Shown in pieces: positions 11,609-23,902 of a stretch of DNA of 64,000 nt; position 1 is the first letter of the stretch; every line of letters starts with the position of its first letter. The stretch lies in the NCBI GenBank assembly GCA_025201345.1, contig JAIXMG010000019.1, positions 124,001-188,000 of the forward strand. Direction: 5' to 3'. A model generated the notes under the pieces. The model was not told where the DNA came from. It worked only from the letters and a program-made list of their open reading frames with translations, and made no database searches. Source of the stretch: Thamnidium elegans. Taxonomy: Eukaryota > Mucoromycota > Mucoromycetes > Mucorales > Mucoraceae. A program made the translations under genes and the position numbers.

Positions 11609-12751
11609 AAAAAACGTCCCATATAAACAGTCCATAAAGGTTTAAAGGACTGTTTAAAAAGGTTTTAAATTTTTTTATTTTTTTGTGAATAAAAGGTCGA
11701 GAAAAGTTTGCAAACTTTTTCTTTCTTTAACAAAGTATTTGCCTTAGATCCTCTATCAAACCAAAGCTTGCTTTGGCGTTTCGTTGATAGAGCTTGAGTC
11801 ATTCAGATACAAGACTACCCCTACCTCCATTCCGGTCCAGGTTTTATATCGTACTCTCTATACGGTCCTAGTTCTTTCTCGTATTTGCTTCGGCATTTAC
11901 GTGAAGGGATTAGGATTTGTTCCCAAGTTGATATCATGGATTCGTCTGGGGAAATTATCCTCTTTATTTATAAAAAAAATGAAAAAAAAAAAATCTATTG
12001 TTACCAGGGTATTAAAAATTTTAATCGCCTACCACACTTTTAGTGTTCATAAAATGTATAAGATAATAGTTTTATTGTTGCCTTCAAAATTAGGTAAGAA
12101 CGTTTTATAGACTGCCCATTCATCAGATGCTTCTACTCCGGGCTTGGCACGGTGTAATCCCATATACTTTTCAAATAATCCTGGTTCATCGTACTCGTTT
12201 ATTTTTATATCTTTGCAATAAGAGAAAAAAAAGGAAACTTTTAAGCAATACGCTTTTATAATTTATTTTTCCCTGTAGGGTTGTACAACTCCTTTACCAT
12301 TTTTAGAGTATGTTTATTCTAGAATCGCAAATATAGTTCTATTTCCATTTCCATAAAAAAAAAGAGAGGTTAAGGGATCAATACCTATTATATGTATTTT
12401 ATATCGTTTTAAAAACATCGAATATTGTAAACTAAACATTCCTTTACCTTCTCTTGCATTTTTCTTTAATAAAGAGATATGTCTTTTATGTTACAGGCTA
12501 TAATAATAACTATGTGCGAACACGTGTGAATTAAGTACGGATTTATGAACTGGGAGGATAATGCTAGTAACCATAAGTCGAAACCAATGATTCGAAAGAT
12601 CGAGACTAGAGGTTATAACTAGAGTAATTTACAGTGTTTTTCAATCAGTTTAAACACCTACATCATAATTTTGCAGATGTTTTCAGTCGCTTTAAAAGAG
12701 AAAAAAAGAACCAATATAATTTTATTATTTGCAAATTAAAAAGTAGATTTT
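11609..12751. other. Gene-free interval with three perfect inverted repeats
   Basis: No gene was recognised. Three hairpin-forming sequences follow DAM1: AAACAGTCC...GGACTGTTT (11,625-11,655, 9-bp arms), the 18-bp palindrome AAAAGTTTGCAAACTTTT (11,702-11,719), and a nested hairpin (11,751-11,792) with outer arms CTCTATCAA/TTGATAGAG and inner arms CCAAAGC/GCTTTGG. The rest is AT-rich sequence with short open frames that have no gene-like features. Confidence 0.6.
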
Positions 12752-15700
12752 CTAAAGACTATAAAACATATCATTCATACTTGGAGCTTGTGAAGAAGGC
12801 ATATCAAAGTCATCATTTGGCTGATAACTTAAATTTGATCGATTAATTTTTTTAAAGTCTTTTCGAATCCGTAATTGAGTTAGCCATAAAAATACTTTTC
12901 CGTCATAATTTGAGTTCCTTGAACCAAACGATTGACGTATGATTATACCCTTTGGTTGAGATATAGGACAAGAGCATTGTAATGAACGATAACAAACACC
13001 ATCTTCCTTATTAAGCGTCACGGAGGATTCATTAGGCCATTTCTTTATATCTATAGGCCCACCTAAAAGATCAACACTGACTTCCCATTCACCAGGCTCG
13101 GTTAGTTCGACAATATTATTACGGTCAATCTTTGAATTTTTGGCGATCAATGCTAAATCATTAATTGCTACTGGTAGAATGTTCCTTGTTGGTCCTTCTA
13201 AAAGGATCCTTTCACAAAATGTACATGTAATACAAACAAACGACGAGTCATCCCTACTAATAGAGAAAAAGTCTTTTCTCACAAGGCTTACAGCTGATTG
13301 CTCAGGTGGTTTAAATACGGTAATTTCTGATTCCTGCTTAATATTGTTTTCGACGGGGGGCATATGCATTACTTTTGGTCCAGTTAACAGATTATTATTA
13401 TTATCATCATCATCCGTATCAATGAAAATGGGTTCTTCGAAACTATTTGCCATTGAGAACCCTCCAGCGATACCATCAAATGAGTTATAGTTGTCTTCTT
13501 CAAACTGATACTGTTCTTCAGTATTAGGTGGCGGTGGCGGTGGATACTGAAATCCGTTTGCGGGTATCATTTTTTCAGTTATGTTGTTGGGCGGAAATTG
13601 AGAGTACGTTTCCGGGATATGGTCTGTTGATGAGTAAGGAATCGAATGAGATGTTGCATTTTGTATAGTGGTCGATGCCGTTATTTCTGACTTGCCAAAT
13701 ATTGCGACACCACTAATATAAACTTTTGATGGAGGCTTTTCAGGTATTAATTCATGAGTACTATGCGAAAGCGACGTTGGAAACATAGCGGGTGTTTCTG
13801 AGAGGGAAAAGGGGCTAATGATAGGTAATTCGGATTTTATAGCAGGCATAATGTTGGTCAACGAATTATATTCTTTTATATCCCTTGTTGGAATTTCTTG
13901 TATGTAATGTGCAACGTCTGGGGCATCTGTATTCTCTGGATATTCCATTAAATTAGCTCTAGGTGAATGTGCCACAGGGGATTTCTGTACAGGTGTCTCC
14001 TCGGAAACCCCCATCTTACTTTCTTGCGGTGGAGTCTCTAATAGCGAGAGAGCAGTAGTACTTTTATTTAAAGAAGCCGTCCTTACTTGTTGCCTTTGAA
14101 CAAAACTAGCCAAATCGAACATCGCCTCTGAAAACTCGTGATGAACATTTAACATACCACGTACCCATTTTGAAAGATTTTCTACATTTTTTGTATTTTG
14201 AAATCTTTCTTCAAGTAAAATAATCGCACCCCAATCATTCTTGTGTCTGATACATCTACCTAACGCTTGATTAATAGCTCGAAAGGCTTGAGCAGAGTAC
14301 CAATCCCCACCAGATAAAAGATCTGCTCTACCGGCTTCACACTTTTTCTTATCATTATATTGTTTTTTAAACTTGACCTCGATATCTTTGATGGAAGGGT
14401 AAGGTATACCAACAGTTACAACGGCACGACAATAATTATCTGTAAAATCAATTCCTTCACTGACTTTACCTCTAAATACAGCAAAGAATAAACCACCATC
14501 GCGATCAAGATTATCAGGACCCATACTTACATCATCAATTTGCTTATAAAAAGACCCAATGGTTTCTTCAAATTCCTTTTTATTACTTCCTCTAGGTTCA
14601 CATGTAATCATTTTCCGGCGTGCTAACCTTTCATAAACGCCAGTGATCTTCCAACGCGACATTAGTTTATCAAGTGAGTTATACGAAGGTAAAAAACACA
14701 ATACACCAAAAGGCACTGTTTCAGCAATGTGGCATAACGATTCACCAATATCGTCTTGATACTGAAACGATTCCCAATTACTATAAATACCTTTCAGAGA
14801 AATACCGCCAGGTCCTCTTGGAACTGCTCCGACCCATACTTGTGATTTAGGAATAACATGGTTAGCTTCTAGTCTGCCTTCAAAGTTTGTCTCAAGTTCA
14901 GACGCAAACGTATTTAAGGGTGATAGTGTACCACTAGTTAATACGACAGATCTGGTTGTTTCGGACATATCCTTAAAGATAATACCAGGATTAAGACATT
15001 TGAATCCTAATCTGTATGTCCACTCAGGTTCCATCGCAGCATTGTTCTTCTTTCGTCTTTTATTATTTGTTGCCCCGAGGTTTGCTGCTCGCTCGATTCT
15101 TTTGGTTAAAATCATTTGATAATCTTCAGCATAATTTTTACCTTCACGAAACAAGTATCCTAAAACCATAAAGATACCTTGGAGGATCGATAAACTGTTA
15201 TTGGAGAGACATTTTCGATAAAAGATTTGAACTTGAGAGTCGGAGACTCCTTCTTGATCTGTTTCCTCTGTTGGTTTATCTTTATCATTTCTGATTTTTT
15301 CAGCTTGGGCTACTGCTTTTTTAAATGCAGGTTTTAATACATTGTAAAATGTATGAGCTGTAATAGACGATTCCGCCAATTTAGTAAGTATGTCCTGACC
15401 AGTCCAGCTATATAAATAAATAAATAAATATTCGAAAGAAAAAAAAAGCAACTATTTACTTACTTGCAATGATGAGTTTCGTATTCTTTTATAGTGAATT
15501 TATTCTCAGAGGAAGTAATCCAGTCAAATATTTGTCCAACCACCATTTCTAAAGTTCCATGAGCTTCCGTTTCATAACCGTTGTTGATAATTTGATTCAA
15601 TTCTTTGCTTACAATTCTCAACATTTGTTCATCGACTTCAAAAGAACCAGCTTCCCTAGAGCTATCTTCAATATTATGCGCTGAATAATAGAATAGAGTG

Positions 15701-17591
15701 AGTAATATGATTTAAATCTTTTTGACAAAATTTTACCTTCATCCAAGATAACTATGTTTCCTTTCAACTTAATATCCAAAATATCACGAATCACTTTTTT
15801 TTTTTAAAAAAAAAAATATTAATATGATATCAAGAAGTAACGTTCATATTTTTTTTTTTTTTACATGGATCAATGATATAGTTGTATGGACAAAATATGA
15901 CTTCAGCACCTTCATAAATTTTTCTAGTAGCATAATACGGACAACCCTTTACCTTTTTCCCCACTTTAACTATATCCTCGATATCCCAAACCTTGTTAAC
16001 GACTTTAATAGCGGGGTGATTTACAATACTATTTGTTTTATTCTTAAACGGGCATCCAGACTTATCTAACAACTTTATACATCCGTCCGTCTTATTTGAC
16101 ATTTTCGATATCTTTGGATGAATACATAATTGTTCACGGCTGCCTAAAACGGTTGTACGAGGATTATATCTTGTTTTACTCTTTAATTCTGAAATAAGTT
16201 GCGAAATTTGTTTATGGGTTCTACTACCGACAAAGATACGCGGTACAGCTTTAAAAGTTTGATATGTCATATCTTCTGTTTGATCCATAGATGGTTTCTC
16301 ATTTTCGATAGCCTGAAAATCTCCAAAGCTATCCTCATCAGCTGCAATCATAGCACTACTGCTGCCATACTTGAACCTTTTTTTCCAAGTGGAAGGGTCG
16401 TTTTCTCTACACTCTAGTTCTTTTTCGTTAAGCTCTCGTTTCTGCGCGGGTAAGTATTTTCTCCAATCGAAAGTTTTTTTTCCGGCACCCTCTTGTTTGA
16501 GACGTAAGTATTCACTTGACATATGTTTAGGATTTATAGGTGTTGGTATATAGGTATTGATGGGCGCACTCGGTACTTCAGTGCTTACTGGTGTACTTGG
16601 CGTATCAGTATTCACAGATGCACTTGATATCTCTGTATTTACAGGCGTACTCGGTGTATCGGCATTTATGAGTGTACTTGATATCTCAACAGGTACAACT
16701 CTGCTTGCTATATCGGTCGATACAACCGAACGTACATCAGTCATTGTCGTTGATTGTAAGCTAGCTTCATCCGTATTTACAGCTAGTGATTTTGATAGAC
16801 CTTCAGCTACAATCAATTGTACCCTTGAAATCTCTGCTTCCGTTAGTATATTGTCTAGTTCAGCCTTTTCTTGTTCAGCCTTTGCTCGTTCAGCCTTCGC
16901 TTTTAAGTCAGCAATTACATCGGCAGTTTCTTGTTTAATTTCTTCCCTTTTTTGTAAGAGATTCTCCGCTACTAATTGCTGTTCCTTCTCTCTCCAAGCT
17001 ATACTTTACAGGTTAATAATTTTAAGAAGGGACTATATTACACTTTATATTAACCTAATGCTGCACATAATAATGCCAGTGATTTTCCAGAACCTTATTT
17101 ATTTTTTTTAAAAAAAGAAGTGTCAGTAACAAAGGGGTATCGATGATATTATATACATATGAAAAGAACTAACCGGTTGGACTTTCTAGTAAAGCATTTT
17201 CCGAGTTATTTAAAGTACGGACAATCTATACTAAAGTTATTAGCATTCCACAAGAAAAAAAGAATAAAAAAGGAAACTCAGGAATTACATTTCGCATCAT
17301 TTGTACTTGAGCAGGATCTTTGAAAATAAAAAATAAAAACGTATATACGTAAATTCAGTTACTAAACTCATTCTGATTTACATTTAACAAGAAAAAAAAA
17401 GGGGGGGGGGAAGTCTTACAAGGTTTTAAAGGGAAATCGATCCGAACTTTTTCAAATGTCAGAGTTTGACCTGTTTCCTCATTATGGGTAGTTCGTGGTG
17501 ATGTTAATAAAGGCTCGTCTGTACTGCTAATCCAACTCTGAAGTAACTCTGCCGTTTCCGTTCTCGATTTATTTGCACGTTTTGAGCTCAT
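12752..17591 (-). CDS. FANCJ/BRIP1-type DEAH iron-sulfur DNA helicase
   Basis: Eight exons (17591-17420, 17317-17289, 17225-17174, 17093-17055, 16998-15865, 15793-15737, 15680-15464, 15407-12752) sum to 1451 residues. It is an XPD/Rad3-family 5'-3' helicase. Visible parts are: PYPAQVQMMRN Q-like motif; Walker A ESPTGSGKS (about 85-89) split by an intron; four Fe-S cysteines (LCIHPK, DGCIKLL, SGCPFKN, GCPYY); DEAH box with DEAHNIED (about 493); TSGTLSP; VWVGAVPRGP; FAVFRGKVSEGIDF; and QALGRCIRHKNDWG with arginine fingers. The wording of the C-terminal motor (LEANHVIPKSQVWVG) fits FANCJ/BRIP1 better than RTEL1 or CHL1. Between Walker A and the Fe-S domain is an insert with a coiled coil and degenerate NTDTPSTPV repeats. 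The about 450-residue tail is acidic and Pro/Ser-rich and ends with a C-x-x-C patch (CITCTFCERI). It should unwind G4 or D-loop DNA in repair. Confidence 0.93.
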
Positions 17592-17963
17592 GTTTTTTAT
17601 ATATGTATAAAAGGACAAAATAGAAAAAAAATTGAAGACTGCGCTTTATACTTCAAGCCTTTTGTTGTATTATCGTGACTTAAGTTCCACTGGCAATTCA
17701 CTAAATCCTTAAATTGGTAATGGAAACGCTGTACAAGGAACTTTACATTCACAGTGAATAAAAAAGGTTGACAACTAAATAATCAAGTTGTCGGTATGCT
17801 TTAACCAACAAAGGGGACTCTTGTTTATAAAAAGGTACAATGTAAACGGTGATATACGGAAAAAAGAGAGAACGCCACAATTCATTCCCAATTTACAGCA
17901 TTTATTTACAATAATTAAGTGTGCGGGAAACTTATTTTCTCTTTACCTTTTTTTTTTACTTGT
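17592..17963. promoter_or_regulatory. Shared divergent promoter region, BRIP1-like / TRS23
   Basis: A 372-bp interval between two genes that point away from each other, so both promoters must lie here unless they overlap the genes. It contains direct words such as AAGTTGTCGGTATG and several T tracts. No binding site can be assigned with confidence. Confidence 0.5.
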
Positions 17964-18509
17964 ATGATGATTTATTCCTTATATATTATCAACAAAGCTG
18001 GAGGTCTTGTATACCAAAAAGATTTCACACAACAACTCGAAAAGTTGTCGAGTAACGAGTATTTAGTATTAGCCGGTACTTTTCACGGGTAAGAGAAAAA
18101 ACACACACACACAAAAAAGAATTTGGTTTAACATTGGTTAATCTAGTGTACATGCTATTACATCTAAAATCTCACCACTTCATAACTCCTCTGGTATCGA
18201 GATGTTGGAAGCAGAAAACTTCAAACTCTATTGTAATCAGACATTAACAGGTACATAAAAAACTGATGAGGAAAAAAAAAAAAAAGGAAATTGTTTCTGA
18301 AAATACTCTTTTTTAAAAAACTAGGTACCAAGTTTTTATTAATTACAGCACCTCAACAAAATAACGTGGATGCATATATGAAAAAGATTTATGATACATA
18401 TAGTGATTTTGTTATGAAGAATCCTTTCCATACCCCTGAGATGCCTATTCGTTCCGATCAATTTGATCAATCTTTACTCAAGTTTATTAATGTAACTGGT
18501 ACAGCCTAA
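17964..18509 (+). CDS. TRS23: TRAPP complex subunit TRS23/TRAPPC4
   Basis: Three exons (17964-18088, 18147-18250, 18325-18509) give 137 residues, close to the size of animal TRAPPC4. It starts [20 protein letters not shown], the longin-like fold start of this family, and carries the family hallmarks [40 protein letters not shown] and [20 protein letters not shown]. It belongs to the core of the TRAPP Rab-GEF that activates Ypt1/Rab1 at the Golgi. There is no PDZ-like insert as in some animals. It converges on the mL43 gene, whose stop is 108 bp away. Confidence 0.94.
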
Positions 18510-18617
18510 AAATAAATAAACGACTTTTCCTTCTTCTTTTTTTTTTTGAATGCTTTATTTTTATTTTATTATTTTTGTGAGACGGATAATATACATTGTT
18601 GGATTCTTTTCTTTCTT

Positions 18618-19158
18618 CTAAATAGTATGAGGGTTGGAGTTGAATGGTGACCAGATACCACGAACACTCTCAGTGGTAGAAATGACAGGTCTCTTGGTTA
18701 AATTCTTAATCTTATCACCACTTGAGTCTCTAAGAAGTTGTACTTTGTTGTTAATTTCTCCAGGTGTTAAGTTACGGGTACAAATAACTTTATCGCGACC
18801 ATTCACTACACAACAGAAAAATGTATATAATTAATTATCTTTCTCACGTCATATATGCAAAAAAAAATAATCATTACAGTAGATTCCACGAACAATAGGG
18901 TGATGAGCAGGTCTAGGTTGAACAATAATTTCGATTTGGGGGTGTTCCTTTGCAAAGTTGGCGAGATCTTTCTTGATGAATTCACTAGAAACAACATGAG
19001 TTAAAAAAAACAACCAGGGGGATTTACTTCACTTACATCATGCCTTTGTTACTTCCCCACTTTTCACAATAATTGAAAACCATTTTACGACATTGGAGCA
19101 CGAAAGCGCCGGTACCGTTATTTGTTCTAGGCAAAACTTTACTGGCAATGGCAGACAT
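18618..19158 (-). CDS. Mitochondrial large-subunit ribosomal protein mL43 (yeast Mrpl51 family)
   Basis: Exons 19158-19037, 18984-18878 and 18805-18618 give 138 residues. The L51/S25/CI-B8 thioredoxin-like domain is clear: NNGTGAFVLQCRKMVFNYCEKWGSNKGM, then FIKKDLAKFAKEHPQIEIIVQPRPAHHPIVRGIY and NGRDKVICTRNL. The protein builds into the mitochondrial 54S subunit. The short tail (TTESVRGIWSPFNSNPHTI) is of the type seen in fungal members. The start Met is directly before the conserved domain, so import must rely on internal or N-terminal basic residues (ASKVLPRTN). Confidence 0.93.
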
Positions 19159-20070
19159 TTCTTTTTTTAAAATTAGTTGAGGAAAAAAAAAAAAAGTTTA
19201 CAGGGTATTTCACAGAGCGAGGGTGTCCTAAAAGAAAATTGCCTCTTTTTTTTTAAAGACCCGTTTTGTAATTGGCTGACAAGCCACTCTTCCGTTCAAA
19301 GGAGAGTTGTTCGTTTTTTTAAAAGTCAGGTTTCTTTTTTACTTTACTTAAAAGAAATATGTTACACTGTAAAAATAGCGATAAAATATTAAGGGTGGTC
19401 TCATTAAAAAGAGCCTGTTGATACTACCGAACTCACACAGATAAACATATGTTCTACTTGGTTTTATTTTTTTATTTTTTTATTTTTTTTTTGAAAGCAT
19501 TAGTATTCCTGTTCCACAACAAAGTTCTACTGTTTGTGCAACAAAAGAACTAGAATTGAATACCAGATACTCGTCTAGTAAGCATTGCAGAAATGAAGTC
19601 GTAAAAGCTATAAAAATAAGATACAACCTTAGAATTTATAATATATATATTGACGAAGATACGGATACTACAATTCACTAGGCATTATATTATATATTGT
19701 AGTGTACTTGGGCTATTTGTACAAGACATATTATATTGTCACTTGGAATAAACACCAAAAAAAAATAAAAAATACTCGTGTAGTTTTTTTCCCGAGTGTT
19801 TGGTGGGTGCTGATTTTGGTACTATCTGTAAAATACATTCAACTTAGTTTTCAAATACACATTTTATGTCCTAGTTTTAAAAACTAATCGAATTTCATGA
19901 TGTAAGTTTATGTCTTAGTATATAATCCACTTAAAAAAAAAAAAAACTACTCTTACAGCAAACACTGAAAAAAAAAAAGACGACCAAAATTTTAAAATAT
20001 TCTCTTTTATTATTTAAATAGTAAAAAAATATCGAAACTTCTTTTAGTTCTCAAAATAACCAGTTAGTTA
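19159..20070. other. Gene-poor interval
   Basis: This is AT-rich sequence. A 60-codon open stretch at about 19,499-19,681 (SIPVPQQSSTVCATKEL..., ending at TAG) has balanced composition and might be an old exon, but it has no start, no paired exon that I could join and no recognisable family. Confidence 0.35.
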
Positions 20071-20400
20071 TAATGATTAACAGGATCAACCACGAGAAGG
20101 TAGAAGTTTGTCTGATCCCAAAAAGAAACACCTAAAAAGATGCTGTCGACTCTCACTCTTACGTGATTGGCGCAAGATGACCGTGGTAAGCCATTTGAGC
20201 TGTGCAAAGGGATGACCCATTAAAGGATATCTTTCCCTTTGCCGATGTCCTGTTGCTAGGTAACTTCAAGACCACATTACTTCGCGCAGACTACGTGTCT
20301 GGCTACGCACGGGCGATAACGCTAACGATAACGCACTGTGTGGTAGTCCTCGGCGCAGTGAAGAAGAAAAAGAAAAAAAAGGAAAAAGGAAAAAAGTACT
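20070..20400. promoter_or_regulatory. GC-richer island with an X-box-like site
   Basis: About 330 bp stand out from the AT-rich surroundings by being close to half G+C (for example GACTACGTGTCTGGCTACGC). It contains GTTGCTAGGTAAC (20,252-20,264), an imperfect palindrome of the RFX X-box type. An 80-codon open frame on + without an ATG crosses it, but no protein family is recognised. It may be a regulatory region, a small RNA gene or a decayed exon. Confidence 0.3.
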
Positions 20401-20879
20401 GTTTATATGGCCCACAAAAAGGAGGTGCAGTATTAAACAAGTAAACAAACCTGCACAAAAAAAAACTGCTTACTTTTTTCTCATACTTACTATAGTAGTA
20501 TTGTCATATCTTGTTTACCTACAGCATGATTTCCTCCAGGTTGTCACATGCTTTAGTTAAAATTGATAGATAAAACTTCGTCATTTGAGTTGATATGAAG
20601 TGAACAAAAAAACAAAACAAAAAAAATCGCTTGCCTATTTTACACTTACTCGAGCAGGGTCATATATTATAACAAAATATAATTATATTGATTTTATAAG
20701 AGGTATACAGTAGCATAAAGACGAAGAGAAAAAGAAAAGTAGGTCTAATTCGTACTAACAATGATGTAGTTACCCAAATATAAATAAAAAAAGATGTTAT
20801 AAACATGACGCACTACTTACTCTTCTTTTGTTTTGCTAAAAAAAATTTACAGCTTTTCCTTTTACTTCATGCAAGGAAA

Positions 20880-21240
20880 GTAGCACAAATTAAAAAGATA
20901 CACAACATATTTTTTCATACAATAACTTGGGTGAGTTCAAAGTATTATAATCCTTCATTGTTTGTACTTTATCCTTTTTAAAACACTTGTTTTTTTTTAC
21001 ATGAACATCCAGTGGAGGCCAACCCCTTTTTGTTTTTCGGAACTTTTACTCAAATTTTCAGTCAAGCGGACATTAAATGGCGATTTCTTCAAAGCGTGTT
21101 TTCTCGCTCAGTTTGATGATCTTCGATACTTGGCTGTATTTTTTTTTACTGTGCAAAGCTCAAACACAGGTTGCGTAGGCAACAATTACATTACGCTATG
21201 GTTACACCGCTATTGTAAAGAGCTATAAAGTATCATTGGC
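20880..21240 (+). repeat. Dispersed repeat, copy B (short)
   Basis: The stretch 20,890-21,010 matches copy A near 480-570 and, inverted, copy C near 39,750-39,910 (shared words AATAACTTGGG, ATCCTTTTTAAAACACTTGTTTTT). The stretch 21,010-21,120 (CCAACCCC, then ACTCAAATTTTCAGTCAAGCGG and GTGTTTTCTCGCTCA) matches the inverse of 39,345-39,405. The copy lacks much of the middle, so it looks like a deletion derivative. It also holds GTTGCGTAGGCAAC (21,170-21,183), a near-perfect X-box-like palindrome. Confidence 0.55.
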
Positions 21241-21513
21241 TGAATAAAAAGAGATATAGTCAATGTTTAGAAGATGTGTTGCACAATCATGTATAGAAAC
21301 CGAGAATGGATATATGTCTAATAGGATTTTTTTTTAATTTTATTTAAATAAGGAAAAGAAGAAGGTGGGGGTCATACAAAGAATAGAACAGGTTAAAAAG
21401 AGGATGAAAAAAAAGGGGGAGGAGGAAAAGATGAGAGTGAGTATTTATAAAATCATAAAAAAAAAAAAAAAAGTATACAAGTATAAAAAACTATAAGAGA
21501 AAAAAAGAAAAAA

Positions 21514-22686
21514 CTAGTTTCTCAATGCAGCATTTCCTTCCTTTTCTTCTTCCCATTCAAAAGCGTCTTCCATATCTTCAATATCAGATTCGTCTTCAAG
21601 ATCAGATACGAACTCAATATCCTATATTAAAAAAATATATATTTAGTTATACATATATTGTTTAATGAGAATGGTACTTAGTCTTACCTCGTCGTCTTCT
21701 TCCTCATCTTCTTCTTCGAGATCATTTTCGTCATCTTCATCAGACTCATCTTCTTCAGCATCTTCAAGTTCTTCGTCCAAAATCTTTTGCCAGATCTCTT
21801 CGTTAACGTTTAATGGTGCATCACCATAAGCCTTGCTCTTCAATCTGTCAATCAACTCCTTCTCGATCGATTTCTCTATTCGTGCAGCTGCCTCTGCCTT
21901 ACGTTCACGATTTGTTTCACGTCTCTCCAACTTCTTTTTGATACCAATTAATTGTGGTCTATCACTATAATTTTTAAAAAGAAAAAGTACGTGTCAATCT
22001 TTTTTTGCTTAATCCTTTTTCTATTTTCTTCTCCCTCTATTACTTACCCTTCCTTAAGCTTCAATTTACGCATACGAATAAGATATTGAGTAATTTTAGT
22101 AAGACGTTGTTTACATTTGTGAGACAAAAAGTTGGGCCAGTATTGCAATTCAGTATCAATCTATGTACATGTATATTTCGTTAGTATGACAGTAAGTTTT
22201 TTTTCCACACGTAAAAAAAAAAAAAAAAAAAAAAATCCATTTCAATATTTACTTGTGATAAAGCTTGTGCGTAATTTTTAGAAAGCTTCTTTCTTTCCCA
22301 CATCTTGGCAGGAGAATGTGCACGTTCGGGTGTCTTCATATACAAGTAGACAATACCTAATAAAATAAGTTAGGCCCTGTGTGTATTGCATATTATGCTA
22401 GTTTTTTTTTCTTCTTCTTCTTTTTCTTTACCCTTTTCTTCTCTAATAGTGGCATATCTACTGTTAGCTAAAGGACAAGACTGGCGATTACAAAGACCAG
22501 TAACATTGTATTGGTTACGACAGAAATTACCAGTGGCAGTTCTAAAAAAAAAAAGATGGTGTTTTATGTTTAGTTTTTTTGATTGAAACGATCTCGAGAG
22601 TTTTTTAAAAAAGTTTAAACGTACTTGACTTTATAAGAACAAAACTGTTGGTTAATGACCTGCCAAATAACTTCGTCGGACTGCAT
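21514..22686 (-). CDS. MAK16: Ribosome biogenesis factor MAK16
   Basis: Six exons (22686-22625, 22541-22432, 22356-22253, 22160-22048, 21964-21688, 21621-21514) give 257 residues. It begins [21 protein letters not shown] and continues [30 protein letters not shown], the diagnostic Cys-containing N-terminus of MAK16, then [21 protein letters not shown] and a long helix. The tail is very acidic ([23 protein letters not shown]). MAK16 acts in the nucleolus with RPF1 in early assembly of the 60S subunit. The protein is slightly shorter than the yeast one because the acidic tail is compact. Confidence 0.95.
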
Positions 22687-23902
22687 GATCTATTAGGTAA
22701 AGGAGAAATAAAACACTTTTTTTTTTTTTTTTTTGTATGCTTTTTTGATAGGTTTTTTTTTTTTTTTTTCTGTAAAGCAAAAAAGTGACGATTTTTCTCA
22801 GTGGAATAGTGCAAAGCCACTGTTTTTGACAGGTCTTTTCTTTTTAAAATCCCGGTTGAAAAAAGGGGCCAGTGGGAAAGAGTTGTTTAAACCAGTACAA
22901 TTTATTAAAATTGCAATTTAAAAAAAAGAAAGCACAGATAGACTTTAACAAAACAAAAAATAGTTTTCTTGAATAATAATGTATTGAAGAGCTTATTTTT
23001 ACACTTATATTCGTCTCTCTCGGAAAGAGAAAAAGGAAAAATAAGTAAAAAAAAAGTTACTTGGAAAATAAATATGAAAACTTGCAATTGATTATAAAAA
23101 AAGCTATCTGGTTAAAAGTTTTATTATCAAGTTTCTTCATTCCAAGATGCTATATCATATAGATAATTGTTTTCGTTTGTAAATAAAAAAAGTGACGATT
23201 TCTATTTGATCAGAGTAGTATTAAGAGATAAGGATACACATTATGGGTTGGGACCCAAAAACTTGGGGGAGGTGTACCTAACGAAATAACTGACATTCTA
23301 ACCAATAAAATACTTTTAAGCTATGTAATCCCTTTTTTTTTAAAGATTAAACCTGTAATCAAAATATTCTAGTTTTTATTTCGAAAAGTAACTGCTTTAA
23401 TGCACTTTTCTACTTTTGAATTTTTCAGTATACCAAGTCATCAGCCAAGAGGAAAAAGCTTAATGAGAGTAGAATATATCCTGTACTGTGAGGGTATCTT
23501 TTTTTGGTATGCAGTGCATTAAATACACTTTTTGCACTAAATATTTACAAAGCAAAGAAGACCAACCAATTGTCAAGAACCAAATTTACGTGACGGACTT
23601 TAAAGATGCTTTTTTTTATTTTTATGAATCTAGTTTCAATCAGGTTTAATTGATAGTCGATATACTTGATACAGAAACGTGATTACAATCCTTTTTATAA
23701 CAGTACATACTTTTTTATAAAGTAAAAAGATGTAAAAAAAAAAAGAAAAATAAAAAAAAAAAGGGGACGCGAAAAATCCGCGTCACATCAGCCGATTTTT
23801 TTTTAATGTGCACTTTTTTTTACGTATGTGTTATTCTCTATCTTTTTATTTCTCCCCCCCTCCCTTCTCTTATCACGTTTATTGTTTCTTCGTTATTTAA
23901 AC
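22687..23902. other. Gene-free interval between MAK16 and RXT3
   Basis: AT-rich, with many T and A runs. Two divergent promoters must lie here. No exon, tRNA or known motif was seen. The stretch GGGACGCGAAAAATCCGCGTCAC near 23,761 contains an imperfect GACGCG...CGCGTC inverted repeat, about 140 bp before the RXT3 start. Confidence 0.5.

Noticed and set aside
16557..17111. 184-codon frame on + with FTGVLG-like repeats
   Set aside because: It is antisense to the repeat-bearing exon of the helicase; the repeats mirror the Thr/Pro repeats of the real protein.
20202..20444. 80-codon frame on + in the GC-richer island
   Set aside because: No ATG, ends in a Lys run read from poly-purine DNA, and no family. 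Kept only as part of a regulatory-type island.
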